Shown here in pieces: positions 24,633 to 37,193 of a DNA stretch of 64,000 nt. Made by a program: the position numbers and the translations under genes. The notes under the pieces are model-generated. The model was not told the DNA's origin. It saw nothing but the letters and a program-made list of their open reading frames with translations, and did no database searches. Positions within the stretch are counted from its first letter, which is position 1, and each line of letters begins with the position of its first letter. Origin of the DNA: Allium sativum (taxonomy: Eukaryota > Streptophyta > Magnoliopsida > Asparagales > Amaryllidaceae). The stretch covers positions 881,248,403 to 881,312,402 of the forward strand of contig CM060918.1 of the NCBI GenBank assembly GCA_030737875.1, given 5' to 3'.

Positions 24633-27600
24633 GACCTACTACAACGAAAATCCTAGGCGTTGCCAACTAAAATTTTGTCACGGCTATGCTGGTTTTTGTC
24701 TATTGCAACGCACACTTCTATGTGTTAGCATAGATATCAACAAGGTGTTGCAATAGCTATAGATATATTCTAAATTAAAAAATAAAATAAAAAATGACAC
24801 CTCAGCGATTCACACCATTAGTTAAAACAAAATCTGAACAATCCATCCACTGTCTATAATGCTTCTTCTATTTCCCACAAACATTTTCATTTACGTGCTT
24901 TTTTCATTTGGTTCTCCTACAAATTGCCAAATCTAGATCTAGACTTTTGATTTATGGCCGTCAAATTTCAAACCTTTTAGGGTTCGTTGAAGAATAAGAA
25001 AATGGAGGCGATTGCTAAGGCCCTACGCATCTGAACCCGCGGTCCCTGATATTCCTAGCTCAAACAAATTCCTAATTGTATTTCACCTTGTTCATGGTTC
25101 ATGGGTTTAAATTGATTAATTTTTTTTGAACTCTGATTTTAGGATTTTGAAATTTTGGGTTTTGTATTCATTGGTTCATCACGATGCAGTAAATCACAAT
25201 AAAGTTGTTGGTCCTTTCCGAACCCCTAACAGTAATAAAAAGGACGATTCTGGGAAGGAACTGGTAGGGTGTCGTGCGAAAAGTGCAATGAAAAGAGAAG
25301 CTGCTGATAAAGCTGAAATTGGGTATTTTTTGGGTAGCTTTGCATTGCTGAAATTGGGTAATTTTTGGTACCACTGTTTAAATTTTGACAACAATTGATC
25401 AGTGAATAAAAATGAACAAATGGAGGATAAATAGAACTAAATAACTTTTCTTTTGGCTATAATTAATTACACTGGAGGATGAGTAAATAAAAATGACCAA
25501 ATTGAGTAATTGTTTTAAATATGAAATGTTGTAGTATTATAGGTCCTTATTATTGTTCACTAACTTTCTCTACTTAGAGAATATTTAAATGGTTGTTCAC
25601 TAACTTTCTCTACTTAGCGCCAGTCAAGAAGAAATATGACAAGCAACAAGAATGGTTGTTCACTAACTTTCAGTCAGAAGCATAAAACCACAATAAAGTA
25701 TCATTCCAACTGTTCGAGAAAATGCATTTCTAGAAATTGCACGTAACCACTCTACATCAAATATAGAGATCAACTGGGTAATGATGAAGTCTAATGCTTG
25801 TATAAACAATGTAAATTAATCTAGAGGTTGAGTTTACTGCTCCAGTTTGAATCCTATTTATCAAATATTTCATTTCATTAAGTTTCTCTTCTTGAATTTA
25901 ATGTTTTAACGACAATGAAAAAAAATTAAATGGTGTTTAACATATTGAATATTTTAACCGCTTGCAATGTAGCATTTATATGGATAAAATCTATGTCCTC
26001 TCATAAATGACCATGATATTCCCAACCATTAGCACTAGTTGCATACTAATCTAGTATGACACTCGTTTTTATGTTGTGCACCGTTGAATATTAAACTACT
26101 CTGGGAGCTACACAGCATCAACCGTTCATTCCTCCTCCTATCATAAATGGCCAGATACTGATGCTTTTGTATAAATCACATAGATGTTTATAACAGTATA
26201 ACACTTCGCAAAGGATCTATTATTTGCCGTGGAATCAACCTGCCTACCCGCGTCATATAACGCACATAAATTGCACGATTTTCCTCCCATCATATGATCA
26301 TACTCCACATCTTAAAGAACCTAAAGCCAGGTCTAGGAGTTTGTTTTCTATAATGTATATGATGATCAAAATAACTTACAAGTTACATGATCTAACCAAA
26401 CATTATGACTTATAAACAACAAATAAGAACATTATGACTTATAAACAACAAACAAGTCAAAAAGTCCAGGTTACAGATGGTTGCTTATAACATTTTGCAT
26501 CTGGTATAAATATATCTTAACATCATTCCAACTTAACATCTTAATCCAAAGACTTCTACATCTACCAATCACTCAAAGTCATTTCAAAATTACATCTTAA
26601 AACTATTTAAATTTGTAAAAGTATCATCTGTTAAGAAGAAATATGAAATGTTGCAGTATTATTGTTCCTTAGTATTGTTCACTAACATTCCCTGCTTAGA
26701 GAATATTTGCAAGAAAGAGGAAGTTGCTAATGTTTTAGATGATGGTGGTTTGAACTATCTCCTAGCATGCAGGCATGCCTTTTTGATAATTTCAGACTTT
26801 ATAAACTTTTCATGTTACAGAACCTAATTTCCTTTGTTGCTGTTTGTTTAATAGTGAAAGTGAGATCAACATCTTTGAAGCCTTTGATAAAAAAGGAGAG
26901 AGAAAGAGATGGTTTGTCCTTTTTTTACTATTTGTTTTTGTTAGATGTATGCTAGATAATATTAACTAGACAAACCATGTTGTTAAGTTGATTTGCAGAA
27001 ATTCCAATAAGATCACCTAGTTATCACATCAAAAATGGTTACAAACTTCAATTAAGCATTTGAGATGCTTATTTCAGTATCAGAGTGGTTTTTCTGTTTA
27101 CTTGCATTGCTTAGAAGTAGGGAAATATGTAAAAATCCAAATCTTAGATACCAAAGTTAAGGATGACTCAACAGTATACCACATATGGAAAAAAAATTTA
27201 TTTGATTTAGTTTTGAGTATTAGTGTTAATTTTACTTTCTTTTCACTCAAAGTGTCTCAAATCAATTACGTTGGAGACCGGTCATCTGCTTAATTCTACA
27301 TTCTTTTCACTCACAGTATCAGTGTGTGATCAATTGGTTTAGATTGGAAAGGGGGACAATGTTCAGGCTTGGAAATAATTAGTAGTTATTATACAAGGCC
27401 GCACTTTACATTGATTGTTATTAACCTTGCTGGGTCAAATGCTAGGCCTCCCATTGTTCTTGGTGAGCTTAGTAGCATAGTCAGCAGCCTCAAATGTTGA
27501 TAGGGTCATCGCCCTTTTGTTTAATATAGATAGGTCGGTTCAAATTATGATTTTAAAACCCATTTAGGTGTAATTTTTTGAGCAAGTTATATTCTTGCAG

Positions 27601-27725
27601 TGTACCAAATTTTAAAGAGTGTAAATATACATTTTATTAATTTTTCAAGGAGCATTAACATATTGAAGAATGAAATAGTAACTGAACTGGATGGAAGAGT
27701 TGTTCAAGATTTAGGATATCATAAG
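27601..27725 (+). pseudogene. Exon-like segment inside CACTA-1
   Basis: A 125-bp segment is bounded by an acceptor-like TTCTTGCAG and a donor-like AAG-GTGAGT, and one frame is open throughout (ending NEIVTELDGRVVQDLGYHK). I do not recognise the protein. It could be a captured host exon or chance. No neighbouring exon-like block joins it convincingly. Confidence 0.22.
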
Positions 27726-29884
27726 GTGAGTCTGCTACTATTGTGTATAATATTCAATTATTTATCATTGTATCCCTTGGACTGGAATGTTTTTCATGAG
27801 TATTGTATGCAGTATGATGGCCATTGATGTATTTGTTAGCTCAAAAGTTTTTTTTAAAACGTGATGGATTTTTAGAAACTTCATTCTCTAGGCAGAGGGT
27901 TAGTGGTATGTTGTGATTTTTTTCTAGGTCTTATTGTTGTCATCCATTGTTTATTGAAATGAATTTAAGGCAGTGGAGGTTATGATAAGTTATACGTATT
28001 TGAATCCTAAATTTATATTGCTTTTTTTCGCTTGATTTATGCACCTGTGCCTGTTATAACAATATGCAGGCATTTAGATCTAAAAAATTGTAGGTATGAA
28101 TCTATATATGGTGGGGATAGCTGCATCTATCTATGATGGTAATATATAGTGTCAATTAGTTTTTGCTTGTAAACTGGCATATTTGGATCTGGGGTAGCAT
28201 ACTAAGTACATGAATTATTTACTGAATATATTGGATGTAATAAGTATGTGATCCAGTCATGCTATTGATATGTATAGAAAATTAACATACTAATATCGTA
28301 GTGTAAATTTTCAGTATGCAGCATACCAATCAAAAGAGGGGATATACAACGGGGTATAAGCAACTCTAGATGTTTATAATCTAAATATTGCTTATAAGAA
28401 TCAAATCCCCTCAGGTCAAATCTAGTTTTCGACAGGAGAAAATGCAAATTTAAACTCAATACAAGCTGGATGGCATGTGAGCATAATCTTTATATGAACC
28501 AAATATTATCATTATATGTACATATGTTATCATTAATGTCAGATTCAAATATTGAATTTATCGTTTAATTTTCCTTAGGTGTACCTCGGCCATTATGGTG
28601 ACTCTAAGACTCATTTCTTCATATCATGAAGTGTTATACTGAAATTATCTCAGTTCACATAATTCATTTGAATCTAACTTTTTATAATTACATATTATCT
28701 AAAGGTTTCAAAAATGGATGCAACAGTCTTGGATGCCCAGGATTTGTCTTAGGCAGGAATCCTATTATTAAGGCTCGAGACACCTTGACACTTCCTTTTA
28801 TTTTTGTAAAGATTTCAAAGGTATGTTCTACTTGTTATAAATGCAGCGTTTACCACAATGTTATTAGAAGGAAGCATTATGTAGGTTAATTTGGTTTGTT
28901 TTCAGATCCAACTGAACTAAGCAATATTACCATATAACATTTGTTGAACTCAAGCAGAAAATACGAAGTGGTGTTCAAGGGTGCCTAGGTAGTGTTTTTT
29001 AACTACCTACAATATTTATATTTCATCCAAGTTTACCTGGTTTATCTGATAATAGGACGTAAACTCCAGCAATGGACAAGAAGGATGAATGGATACCAAA
29101 CATTTCAGGTACGATTTTTGTATTGCTATGGGATGTTTCTATACCCAAAGATATTAACTTATATGTGCTTTATATGAGAGAGTTTATTTTTTCTAATTTG
29201 TTATGTTACCGTAACAATGACATATTATGAATATTCAGTATAACTCAAAATTACACTGTGTTTCTAGGTGTATTTTCTTATGGAGTTTTGATGTCAGCAA
29301 TCGCTCTATGTAAAGGTTAAAATGGTGCTAGTTTCTAGGTTGTAGTGATGGAGCCCACGACCCGAGCCTTGGTTGACTAACCTATTTTTCTTCTTTTTTG
29401 GACTTGGACGTGTATAGTAGAAGAATAAATGCTGGTATAGTAGTATTAGATCATGTTTATTTATTAGAAATTTATTATGATTATCGAGTTGTGTTGTTGT
29501 GTAATAACTGAAAGTAAAGTAGTCAAGAGACCATGTAGAAAACTTCTCATTTAATAAGTGTATGTACTTTTATTGATATATGTAATGAATTCAGCTATTT
29601 TCTGCGATGAAGTTACTAATTCATAAATGGTGTAAACTTGAACTGTTTTTTCTTAATGTGAGTAATTATGTTTGTTGCTAGTGAAATAGCAGTTATAATT
29701 ATGATATTACGAAAATTTTGATTAATAACAGTTGAGGTACAATTGCTTTTAGCAGTTGCAAAACAAATTTTAACAACTACTTGGAACAATTGTAAAAAAT
29801 GTTAACTTCATTACAATTGTGGATATAACTAGCGCCACATGCCAGCTGTAATAGACATATTACAACTTCTTTTGGCTATTGTGA

Positions 29885-29907
29885 AAGGGTATTTTTTTGT
29901 TATAGTG
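29885..29907 (-). repeat. Second CACTA-like terminus inside CACTA-1
   Basis: Read on the minus strand, this is CACTATAACAAAAAAATACCC, a typical CACTA end. Just inside it (29690-29885) are many short CAATTG, GTTGTA and CAACTACT motifs like subterminal repeats. No matching left end was found, so an inner, truncated or nested CACTA copy is only a possibility. Confidence 0.35.
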
Positions 29908-30068
29908 GCACTTGAGGCAACACCTGTATCGATGTTGCCATAGGGTCGCAAAGGCGTTGCCTTTGACTGTACAACAATGCGGTAAAATGCAACACCAAGA
30001 AAGTGTTGTCATAGATAGCAAAAAATTTTGGCACTTCCCGCATCACTTCTCCGGTGTTGTAGTATGCA

Positions 30069-30083
30069 ATCTATGGCGTAGTG
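30069..30083 (-). repeat. Right terminal inverted repeat of CACTA-1
   Basis: On the minus strand this reads CACTACGCCATAGAT, one base different from the left end. It is followed on the plus strand by the CAC duplication. Confidence 0.82.
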
Positions 30084-30086
30084 CAC

Positions 30087-30152
30087 ATAGATCTCTGTCT
30101 CGACACCCATCTATCGCTTGATCTCAACTCCTGTCCTGGTCATCTTGGATCC
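30087..30152 (-). other. Short remnant between CACTA-1 and gypsy-1
   Basis: Sixty-six bases with no recognisable content separate the CACTA target duplication from the start of the gypsy-1 LTR. By position this is another piece of the small LTR element's internal region. Confidence 0.4.
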
Positions 30153-30444
30153 TGTAACACCCCAAAATTTTAACAACACTAAAAAAGGATAAATTAAATA
30201 ATAACTAATTTAATATTCACAACTAAGGAAAACGGACTATGCCATTGCGTTTGTCTCGAAATTCTGGTCAAGAAAGACATTTGGTTTTCATAAAATGGAC
30301 ACCGAATGAAGAAGTTATGAGGGTTTTTAGTTTGTATACGTGCAGAAGAAATATGTATATACACATGATATACCTATGAGTCAGCACTAATCCAGAAAGG
30401 GCCCAAAAATCGAAAATATCAAATGGCGGCAAATTTTACGCTCT

Positions 30445-30515
30445 AACCGGGGTCGACCCCCTTTAAGGGGTGTCGACACCAGGGTCGACCCACCTACAGG
30501 GGTGTCAATACCACT
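30445..30515 (+). promoter_or_regulatory. GTCGAC palindrome cluster upstream of the gypsy-1 TATA box
   Basis: Three GTCGAC hexamers lie in longer palindromes: GGGGTCGACCCC, GGTGTCGACACC and GGGTCGACCC. They end about 45 bases before TATAAATA. The 3' LTR carries the same block at about 37485-37590, with decayed extra copies (GTCGAT, GTTGAC). A regulatory role is inferred from position and recurrence in gypsy-2. Confidence 0.5.
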
Positions 30516-30554
30516 AGGCCTGATGTGGCAGTCGGTTTCAGAGGGGCTGGCAGC

Positions 30555-30562
30555 TATAAATA
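30555..30562 (+). promoter_or_regulatory. Putative TATA box of the gypsy-1 LTR
   Basis: TATAAATA lies within GGCAGCTATAAATACATGG, just after the GTCGAC cluster. The copy in the 3' LTR is at 37627-37634. Confidence 0.55.
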
Positions 30563-32960
30563 CATGGCCATTTCTCTTGTTTTTTCATTGAGAATTCATG
30601 GGGCCAAACTCTACCAGTGTCTGAATTGTACTAGATACGTTAATCTCCTACAACTATCAACTTAAGCAATTCAGTTAGGGATTCGATATCCATTCTTCTT
30701 CTATTTTCTAATCCAAACACTGTGAGTTCCTAGTTGCTTTTAGATTTGAATGTATAAAAGTAAATGTGATATGACAATAGTTTGGATTTGTTCATGTGCC
30801 TATATTATATTGGATCCATTGTAAATTGTGAACATATGCCATCCTAAATTGTGTCTAACTTGGATTTAAATCTCTATCTTGTTGGATCTATTGTAATTTT
30901 ATGGCATTCTATGATGTGGATCTTGACCTTATTTATGTTAGATCTATTTTTAACTATTAATCTAAATCTCTATCTTGTTGGATCTATTGTAACTTCTATG
31001 ACATTCTATGATGCAGATCTTGACCCTAATTGTGTTAGATCTATTTTTAAATATTGGATCTGAATTATGTGATCTAGTTTATCATCTTGTGCCTATCATG
31101 TTAGATCTAAACCAGTTGAACATCTAAATTGTTAATTTTGATCTTATTATGACATCATAGCATTATTAACTACCACAAGTTCATCAAATTAAAGCTTATA
31201 TGTCCACCTTATCACCATGCTAGTTTATGTTTATGCCAAAACAATCACCTTTGTCATATTCCCATCACTTTTCCTTTTTTTGTTTTTGACTAGGCAACTG
31301 TCTAGCCTAGATGCCACCAAATATAAGCAAACGCGCTAGTTAGGGAATGGGAGAAAAAGGTTAGAATTGGCATAATTTAAGTAATGTTTATGAATTGGAC
31401 ATATAATTCAAAAAGGGGGAATTATGGACATAATCACCTATAAAGACATAGGTAAGAATTAGATAAGAAAGAAATGTCTAATAATTACAATTAGGAATTG
31501 TAATTGCACTTATGACACGAGCTTAAGTTGCATTAGTGGTGGAAGTCTGCCCGGACCCAATTGGAATATCCAACAGGCACTAATGTTGAACCTAATGTGA
31601 GTGGTCTAAGTGCGCAAATACGAATCGGGCTATGACATGAGGTTAGGCCCAACCTGTGAAAGAAGTCTGCTCGGACCGGACCGGCATAACCAGCATCCAC
31701 AAGTTGTAGGCCTAACGTAGAAGGTCTAGCCAATTATAAACTATAAATGGACATGGTAATGAATTGGACTACTTAACCTAATCTAATCCATAGGGATTGT
31801 ATGATTATGAACTAAAGTTAGGGTTAAGTAAAATTGGTTGGACAGTGGGTGGGTTAAGTAATTCTAAGGGGGTGGGTAATATTTACATATAGGCCAACAA
31901 ACTTAGCCCAATAAGGTTATGTAATTAAAGACACCTAGTGGTAAGCATAACCGGTAGAAAGTTCGGGGTTATATAATTAAAGACACCTTTAGGATAAATA
32001 TAACCTATGGAAAACCTAGTGGGGGATATCATATTGTGTGGGGACCGTTTCAATCTGTAACCCGAAGTATGTATCGAGTAGAGAACTCTGAACTAGGTCG
32101 GAGAAGGGACACACTTACTGACTGAATGTAAGAGATCCAAACGTGGGGGCGGCGTTGTCGACGCAAACTGACCGTGTCATGTGCGTGCATGAGCCGGGAC
32201 AAAGGGGATAAGACGACCGTGACACCTGTAGATATGGGGCTATGCATATCAGCAAGGGGTTGCCACTTTAGGACATGATACATCCTACTGTGGGGCCGGC
32301 ATAGAGTATCTACGGAGTAGGGAGCCGATCGATCAGGGTAGTAGTAGGGTACATTTGGACGTATGCCTAAGTCTACCACCTTATAGTGGAAGGGATCATC
32401 TCATTATGGTTATACTAGTAACAGTGCAAAGTAATCATTAGAGAAGTGTATACACCTTATCCTGTCTACCTTGTCACACCTTCCATTTATGTAGTGATCT
32501 CCCTTATCCACTTTATATGCATGTCATGCTACTTTTATTTATTTACTTTTTAAAAGCAACTAGACTCGCCAGATTTTATGTCTAACCCTTTTGTTACCTT
32601 GTCTTTCTTCCGTTTCCCCCCAAGGTTCTCAGGGCGGGAATAATCAGGCTTAGTCAGGACTCGGTTATCATCTTGCTAGAGCTGCTTCCGAAGTATGGCT
32701 CAAGTTTTTATCTCTACTATGGCTTTGTCTCTTTTATTTGGGCAATTATGTTTTCTTTTAAGTATTTATGTACTTTAATGGTAGAAGTCAGAAGTTATAT
32801 TGTTGTAATGGTTTTTGTGACTTATGGTATTTTGGACCACGATGTATGATTTGTGTTTGAAATAAAAATTTGAATTTCCGCAGCTATCTTATTTATGTCT
32901 GTCTTGTAATATTCTACGTCTGTTTACCTATACCGCTTCACAAAACTTAATGCATTACCT

Positions 32961-32972
32961 TTTTATCAGAGC
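32961..32972 (+). other. Primer binding site of gypsy-1 (mutated)
   Basis: TTTTATCAGAGC followed by TGAAGGTT matches the initiator tRNA-Met type PBS TGGTATCAGAGC except for the two Gs. Confidence 0.7.
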
Positions 32973-33138
32973 TGAAGGTTACCATATTAGATAAAAAAAA
33001 TTTGAAAACTATTTTCAAAATGGATTTTAAAAGAAAGCATTTTCAAAAAGAAAAGTCTATTTTGAAAAACACTCCCCAAAAAGCCATATGTAATGTCTTT
33101 CGATCCTTTATCTGAATCTCTTTCCTTTTCTTTTCAGC

Positions 33139-33370
33139 ATGTCGGGGGAACCTTATATTCCCGAGGGCGTTGAACTACCGGATTGGCTCCATAGGTATAT
33201 ATCATAAAGCCACGACACCAACCGGGAGCCAAGGAGACATCCCTCCCCCAGCTACAATCGTTGTTCCTCCACCATCGCGAGTAGATGATTTATCTAAAAA
33301 GAAAGAAGCTGGGGTTGAGGAAACAAAAAATAGGAAGGTATCGCCCAAGAAAGGACAACAACAACAATAA
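33139..33370 (+). pseudogene. gag remnant of gypsy-1
   Basis: The ATG opens a frame beginning MSGEPYIPEGVELPDWL, which parallels MAENFNLPEGVTIPGWY at the start of the intact gag of gypsy-2. After about 20 residues it jumps to a lysine-rich linker (NRKVSPKKGQQQQ) equivalent to the segment just before the gypsy-2 zinc knuckles. The capsid-like core is deleted. The sequence then runs through a stop into pol-side sequence, without the CCHC knuckles or the protease DSGA site. It cannot make a working Gag. Confidence 0.75.
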
Positions 33371-33404
33371 AAGAAAGGCAAAAAGAGGTTCCTCCACCCT
33401 CGGC

Positions 33405-36400
33405 TCATTTATCTACGATTTGTCGGGATTTGAAAATATCTATGTTAGGCATCGAGTTTGAGTGCGACGCGTATGTGCTCGGGTTTATGAGCTATGGATT
33501 AATTCTAGGGATGGATTGACTTACCACGTATGGTGCCATTTTGTATTGTGAGAAGAGGGTTGTTAGGCTTCTAACTTGTCATGGGAGGACCCTCGAGATT
33601 TCTTGTGACCCGCAAGGGTCGGTTATGCTTAGTTTCCTAGAGTCTCTTAATGCATCTATCGAGGATCTGCAATCTGTTCCAGTAGTCCAAGATTATTCCT
33701 ATGATTTTGGATGAGGTACGGGGTTTACCTCCGAGGCGCGAGATCGATTTTCGTATATATCTGGTTGACAATGCAAAGCCAGTTGCATTACCAGTGCGCC
33801 TTATGGCTCCAAGGGAAAGAAGGGAGCTGAGTAAGCAAGTAGGGGAGCTACTTGAGAAAGGATTTATCAAACAAAGCATACCTGAATGGGGTGCTCCAGT
33901 TTTATTCGCAACTAAGGCGGATGGTTCGCTTCGTTTGTGTGTTGACTATAGAGAGTTGAATAAACTCACCAAGAAGAATAGCCACCCGCTCCTGTGGATT
34001 GATGATTTATTTGACCAGCCTGTTGGTGCCTCGGTATTTTCTCAATTAGACTTGACCATGGGATTTCATCAATTAAGGGTGACTGAGGACAACATAGATA
34101 AGGCCGCTTTTGGAACTCCAGATGGTTTCTTTGAATAGCTAGTTTTGCCTTTTGGGTTGACGAATGCACCCGCCTATTTTGTTGATCTAATGAGTAGGGT
34201 GTTTCAGGGGTTTCTAAACAAATTTTTCGTGGTCTTTGTTGACGATATTTTGATCTTCTCCAAAATCAAAGAAGAACATGCCCAACATTTGAGAGAAGTC
34301 TTGAAAACTCTCCGTGCGCATCTGCTTAAGGCGAAACTCTCCAAATGCCATTTTTGGAGAAAAAATGTGAGATTCTTAGGGCATGTTGGTCTCCAAAGAA
34401 GGGATAGTTGTAGATCCCGCAAAGATGGTTGCAGTGCAAGATTGGTAGATTCCTAAAAATGCAACCGAGATGAGGAGCTTTCTTGGGTTGGCAGGTTATT
34501 ATAGGAAGTTCATTAAGGACTTCGCAAAGATATCAGCCACACTCACTAGGATGACAAAGAAGAATTTGACATTTTCATGGGATATAGATTGTGATGTTGC
34601 TTTCCAACAACTGAAGAGGGCTTTGACAACAGCCCCAGTCTTGGCCTTGCCTGATGGGAGTAAAGTGTTTACCATTTACATTGATGTGTATGGTACAGGG
34701 CTTGGTGCGGTTCTGATGTAAGAAGGGAAAGTGGTGTGTTATGGGGGTAGACAGTTGAGAGTTCATGAGAAGAACTACCCCACCCATGATCCAGAGCTAG
34801 CTGCCATAGTATTCGCGCTGAAGACATGGCACCATTATTTACTTGGAGAGAAGTTCGAGTTATACACCGATCATAAATCTCTCAAGTATTTGTTCTTGTA
34901 GAAGGATCTCAATTTAAGGAAACAACGGTGGATAGAGTTCATAGCTTCTTATGATTTTGAGATTGCTTATACTCCCGGCAAGGGTAATGTGGTGGCAGAC
35001 GCACTAAGTAGGAAGAGGATGGCCTTGAGTCCTCTGTTTGTGGATAGGAAGATATTGGAGTTCATATCAGATTGTGATTTTAGACCCTCCATCGAGAATT
35101 TACTTGATTTGTTTGCATCCTCGGAAATACGACCAACTCTTATGGATCAGATAGGAGCTTCACAACAAGATGACCCACAGATTTTAGACATCATGGAAAA
35201 GCTCAGAAAAGGTGAGACTTCTAGTCACCTCAGTAGATATGCCATAGATGAAAATGGGTGATTGCGACGAGATGGAAGGCTTTGTGTTCCTCGAACTGGA
35301 AGCTTGATAAAGGCAGTCCTAGAAGAAGCCCACCATTCTAAGATTACTATTCATACAGGTGGTGATAAGATGTACAAAGACATGAAAAGGGTTTTCTTTT
35401 GGGCTGGGAAGAAGAAAGATGTGGCCGAATTTGTTTCCCAATGTCTAGTTTGCTAGCAAGTTAAAGATGAGAAAAAGAAGCCTGGTGGTTTACTTCATCC
35501 TTTGGAGGTTCCTCAGTGGAAATGGGAGAGCATCTCTATGGACTTCATAGATGGTATGCCGAGATCGAAGAAAGGCAACACCAGTATTTGGGTAGTAGTG
35601 GATAGATTGACTAAGAGCGCTCATTTCATTCCAGTGAAGAGTAAGAGGACGACATCATGGTTGGCAACAATTTATGTTCGTGAGATAATTTGACTTCATG
35701 GAGTACCTTCCAGCATCGTGAGCGATCGTGACCCCATCTTCACCAGTGAATTTTGGAGGAGCTTGCAAGAAGCGTTAGGTACACAATTGTGTTTGAGCAC
35801 CGCTTATCATCCTCTGACCGATGGGCAGATGGAGAGGGTGAATAGAATTCTAGAGGATCTTTTGAGGCTGTGTATCCTAGATTTAAGATGGACTTGGGAA
35901 GAGCACTTTCCTTTAGTAGAGTTTTCCTATAACAATAGCTATCAATCCAGCATCAACATGGCACCCTTCGAGGCATTGTACGGGCGACCCTATAAATCGC
36001 CAACTTGTTGGTGGGAATCTACAAAAAGATTATTACTTGGACCATATATGGTTAGAGAAACATCCAAAAAGATTGACCCTATTCGACGGCGGATGAAGAC
36101 AGCTCAAGATAGGCAGAAGTCCTATGCATACAAGAGAAGGACTGACATCGAATTTGAAGTAGGAGACTTAGTTTTCATCAAAGTATCACCCCCTGAGGAA
36201 TGTGGTTCGCTTCGGACCGGTAAGGAAGTTGGCACCTAGGTTTGGGGGACCATTTCCCATAACCGAGAGGATTGGCCAAATGGCCTATAAAGTAAAGCTC
36301 CCAGAAAATCTATCCGGCGTTCACGATGTTTTCCACGTTTCTCATCTGGGGAAGTGCCTGCATAACACCGCAGAAGTTGTTGATCCGAGTGTATTGGAAG

Positions 36401-36639
36401 AGGTAAAAGTGGAACGGGAGGCGACAGTTAGGCGAGTTCCTTCCAATATTCTTGGATCAGAAGTTAAGAAGCTACACAATAAAGAGGTCAAATTGATAAA
36501 GTTTCAATGGGGAGATAACCGAGAGGATGCGACTTGGGAGATCGAAGCCATGATTTGTGCTTCATACCCTTTTCTTTTCGAGGGTATGTTCTTAACTCCT
36601 TTTTCCCAAGTTTTATCTGTGCTTGTTTCTATCATTTGA
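33405..36639 (+). pseudogene. gypsy-1 pol pseudogene: protease linker, RT, RNase H, integrase, chromodomain-like C-terminus
   Basis: Translation in successive frames gives the protease-RT linker (ILGMD-stop-L), RT with [22 protein letters not shown] and FVDDILIFS (the YxDD box as FVDD), and the FLGLAGYYRKFI connection. RNase H follows ([24 protein letters not shown]), then integrase with an H-C-C zinc-binding pattern, [19 protein letters not shown] and [19 protein letters not shown]-terminal region has IKVSP, HVSHL and VKKLHNKEVKLIKFQWG. Stops lie at 33517, 34136, 34446, 34719, 34899, 35259, 35454 and 35691. Frameshifts lie near 33697, 34385 and 36195. The gene is dead but its order is clear. 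Confidence 0.92.
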
Positions 36640-37193
36640 ATATATCTTATCCATAGTATTTTTGACCTTTAGATAGGAATCCTATCGATGTAAACATGTG
36701 TATGAGACATGTTATGTTTGATGGATGTAAGTGGATGCAAGTGTTTGCTAGTGGATGCCTGTGGATGCATATACACACACATTAAACACTAGATCGGCTC
36801 AATCACTCTCATACTGCATATGGATGTGTGTGCATTTTCTTTTCTTTTATGGATGAAATTGAATGTATTAGCATATGGATGTTTCATTTCGACGAATGAG
36901 TGTGCACACATATAGAACTTACCTGTTATTATAGAATTATTTGCATACATATTGGAATCATGGCACTAACATACATTGCATTAAGGAGGTCAACTGAATC
37001 AGTAAACCGCCTAATCTTCGCATTAGTATTGGGACATATACACACAACTTTGCATATGTTCATATAAGCATTAGAAAGTTTTAAGGACAATGGATGCATG
37101 TGATTGGTGGATGAGTAGATGGATGATGGATGGTAGGATACATTCTTCTCAACCTAGAGATTTCGAGGACGAAATCCTTTAAGTAGGGAAGAA
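36640..37193 (+). other. gypsy-1 3' untranslated region and polypurine tract
   Basis: This non-coding stretch contains repeated GTGGATGCA words (36726-36770) and ends in AAGTAGGGAAGAA (37181-37193), directly before the 3' LTR. The segment TTCGAGGACGAAATCCTTTAAG before the tract is typical of this gypsy group and is mirrored in gypsy-2 at 45067-45110. Confidence 0.7.

Larger units (their letters stand above)
24618..30083. mobile_element. CACTA-type DNA transposon, non-autonomous (CACTA-1)
   Basis: The left terminus CACTATGCCATAGAT (24618-24632) matches the right terminus read in reverse, CACTACGCCATAGAT (30083-30069). The element is flanked by a 3-bp duplication CAC (24615-24617 and 30084-30086), as expected for CACTA elements. 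Subterminal regions contain repeated GTTGCAATAG/GTTGCCATAG and CAACACC motifs in both orientations. The 5.4-kb interior is AT-rich. It encodes no transposase that I can see, but has short exon-like patches, so it may be a non-autonomous element with captured sequence. Confidence 0.82.
30153..32954 (+). repeat. 5' LTR of gypsy-1
   Basis: It starts TGTAACACCCCAAAATTT. Inside are a GTCGAC-rich cluster (30445-30515), a TATAAATA box (30555-30562), two tandem units of about 107 bp with AAATCTCTATCTTGTTGGATC (about 30860-31070) and two related units of about 115 bp around 31510-31740 (GGAAGTCTGC-CGGACC). The 3' end is placed near ACTTAATGCA and is uncertain by several bases. Confidence 0.88.

Noticed and set aside
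26031..26036. GCACTA as the left end of the inner CACTA-like copy
   Set aside because: The following bases (GTTGCATAC) do not match CACTATAACAAAA.
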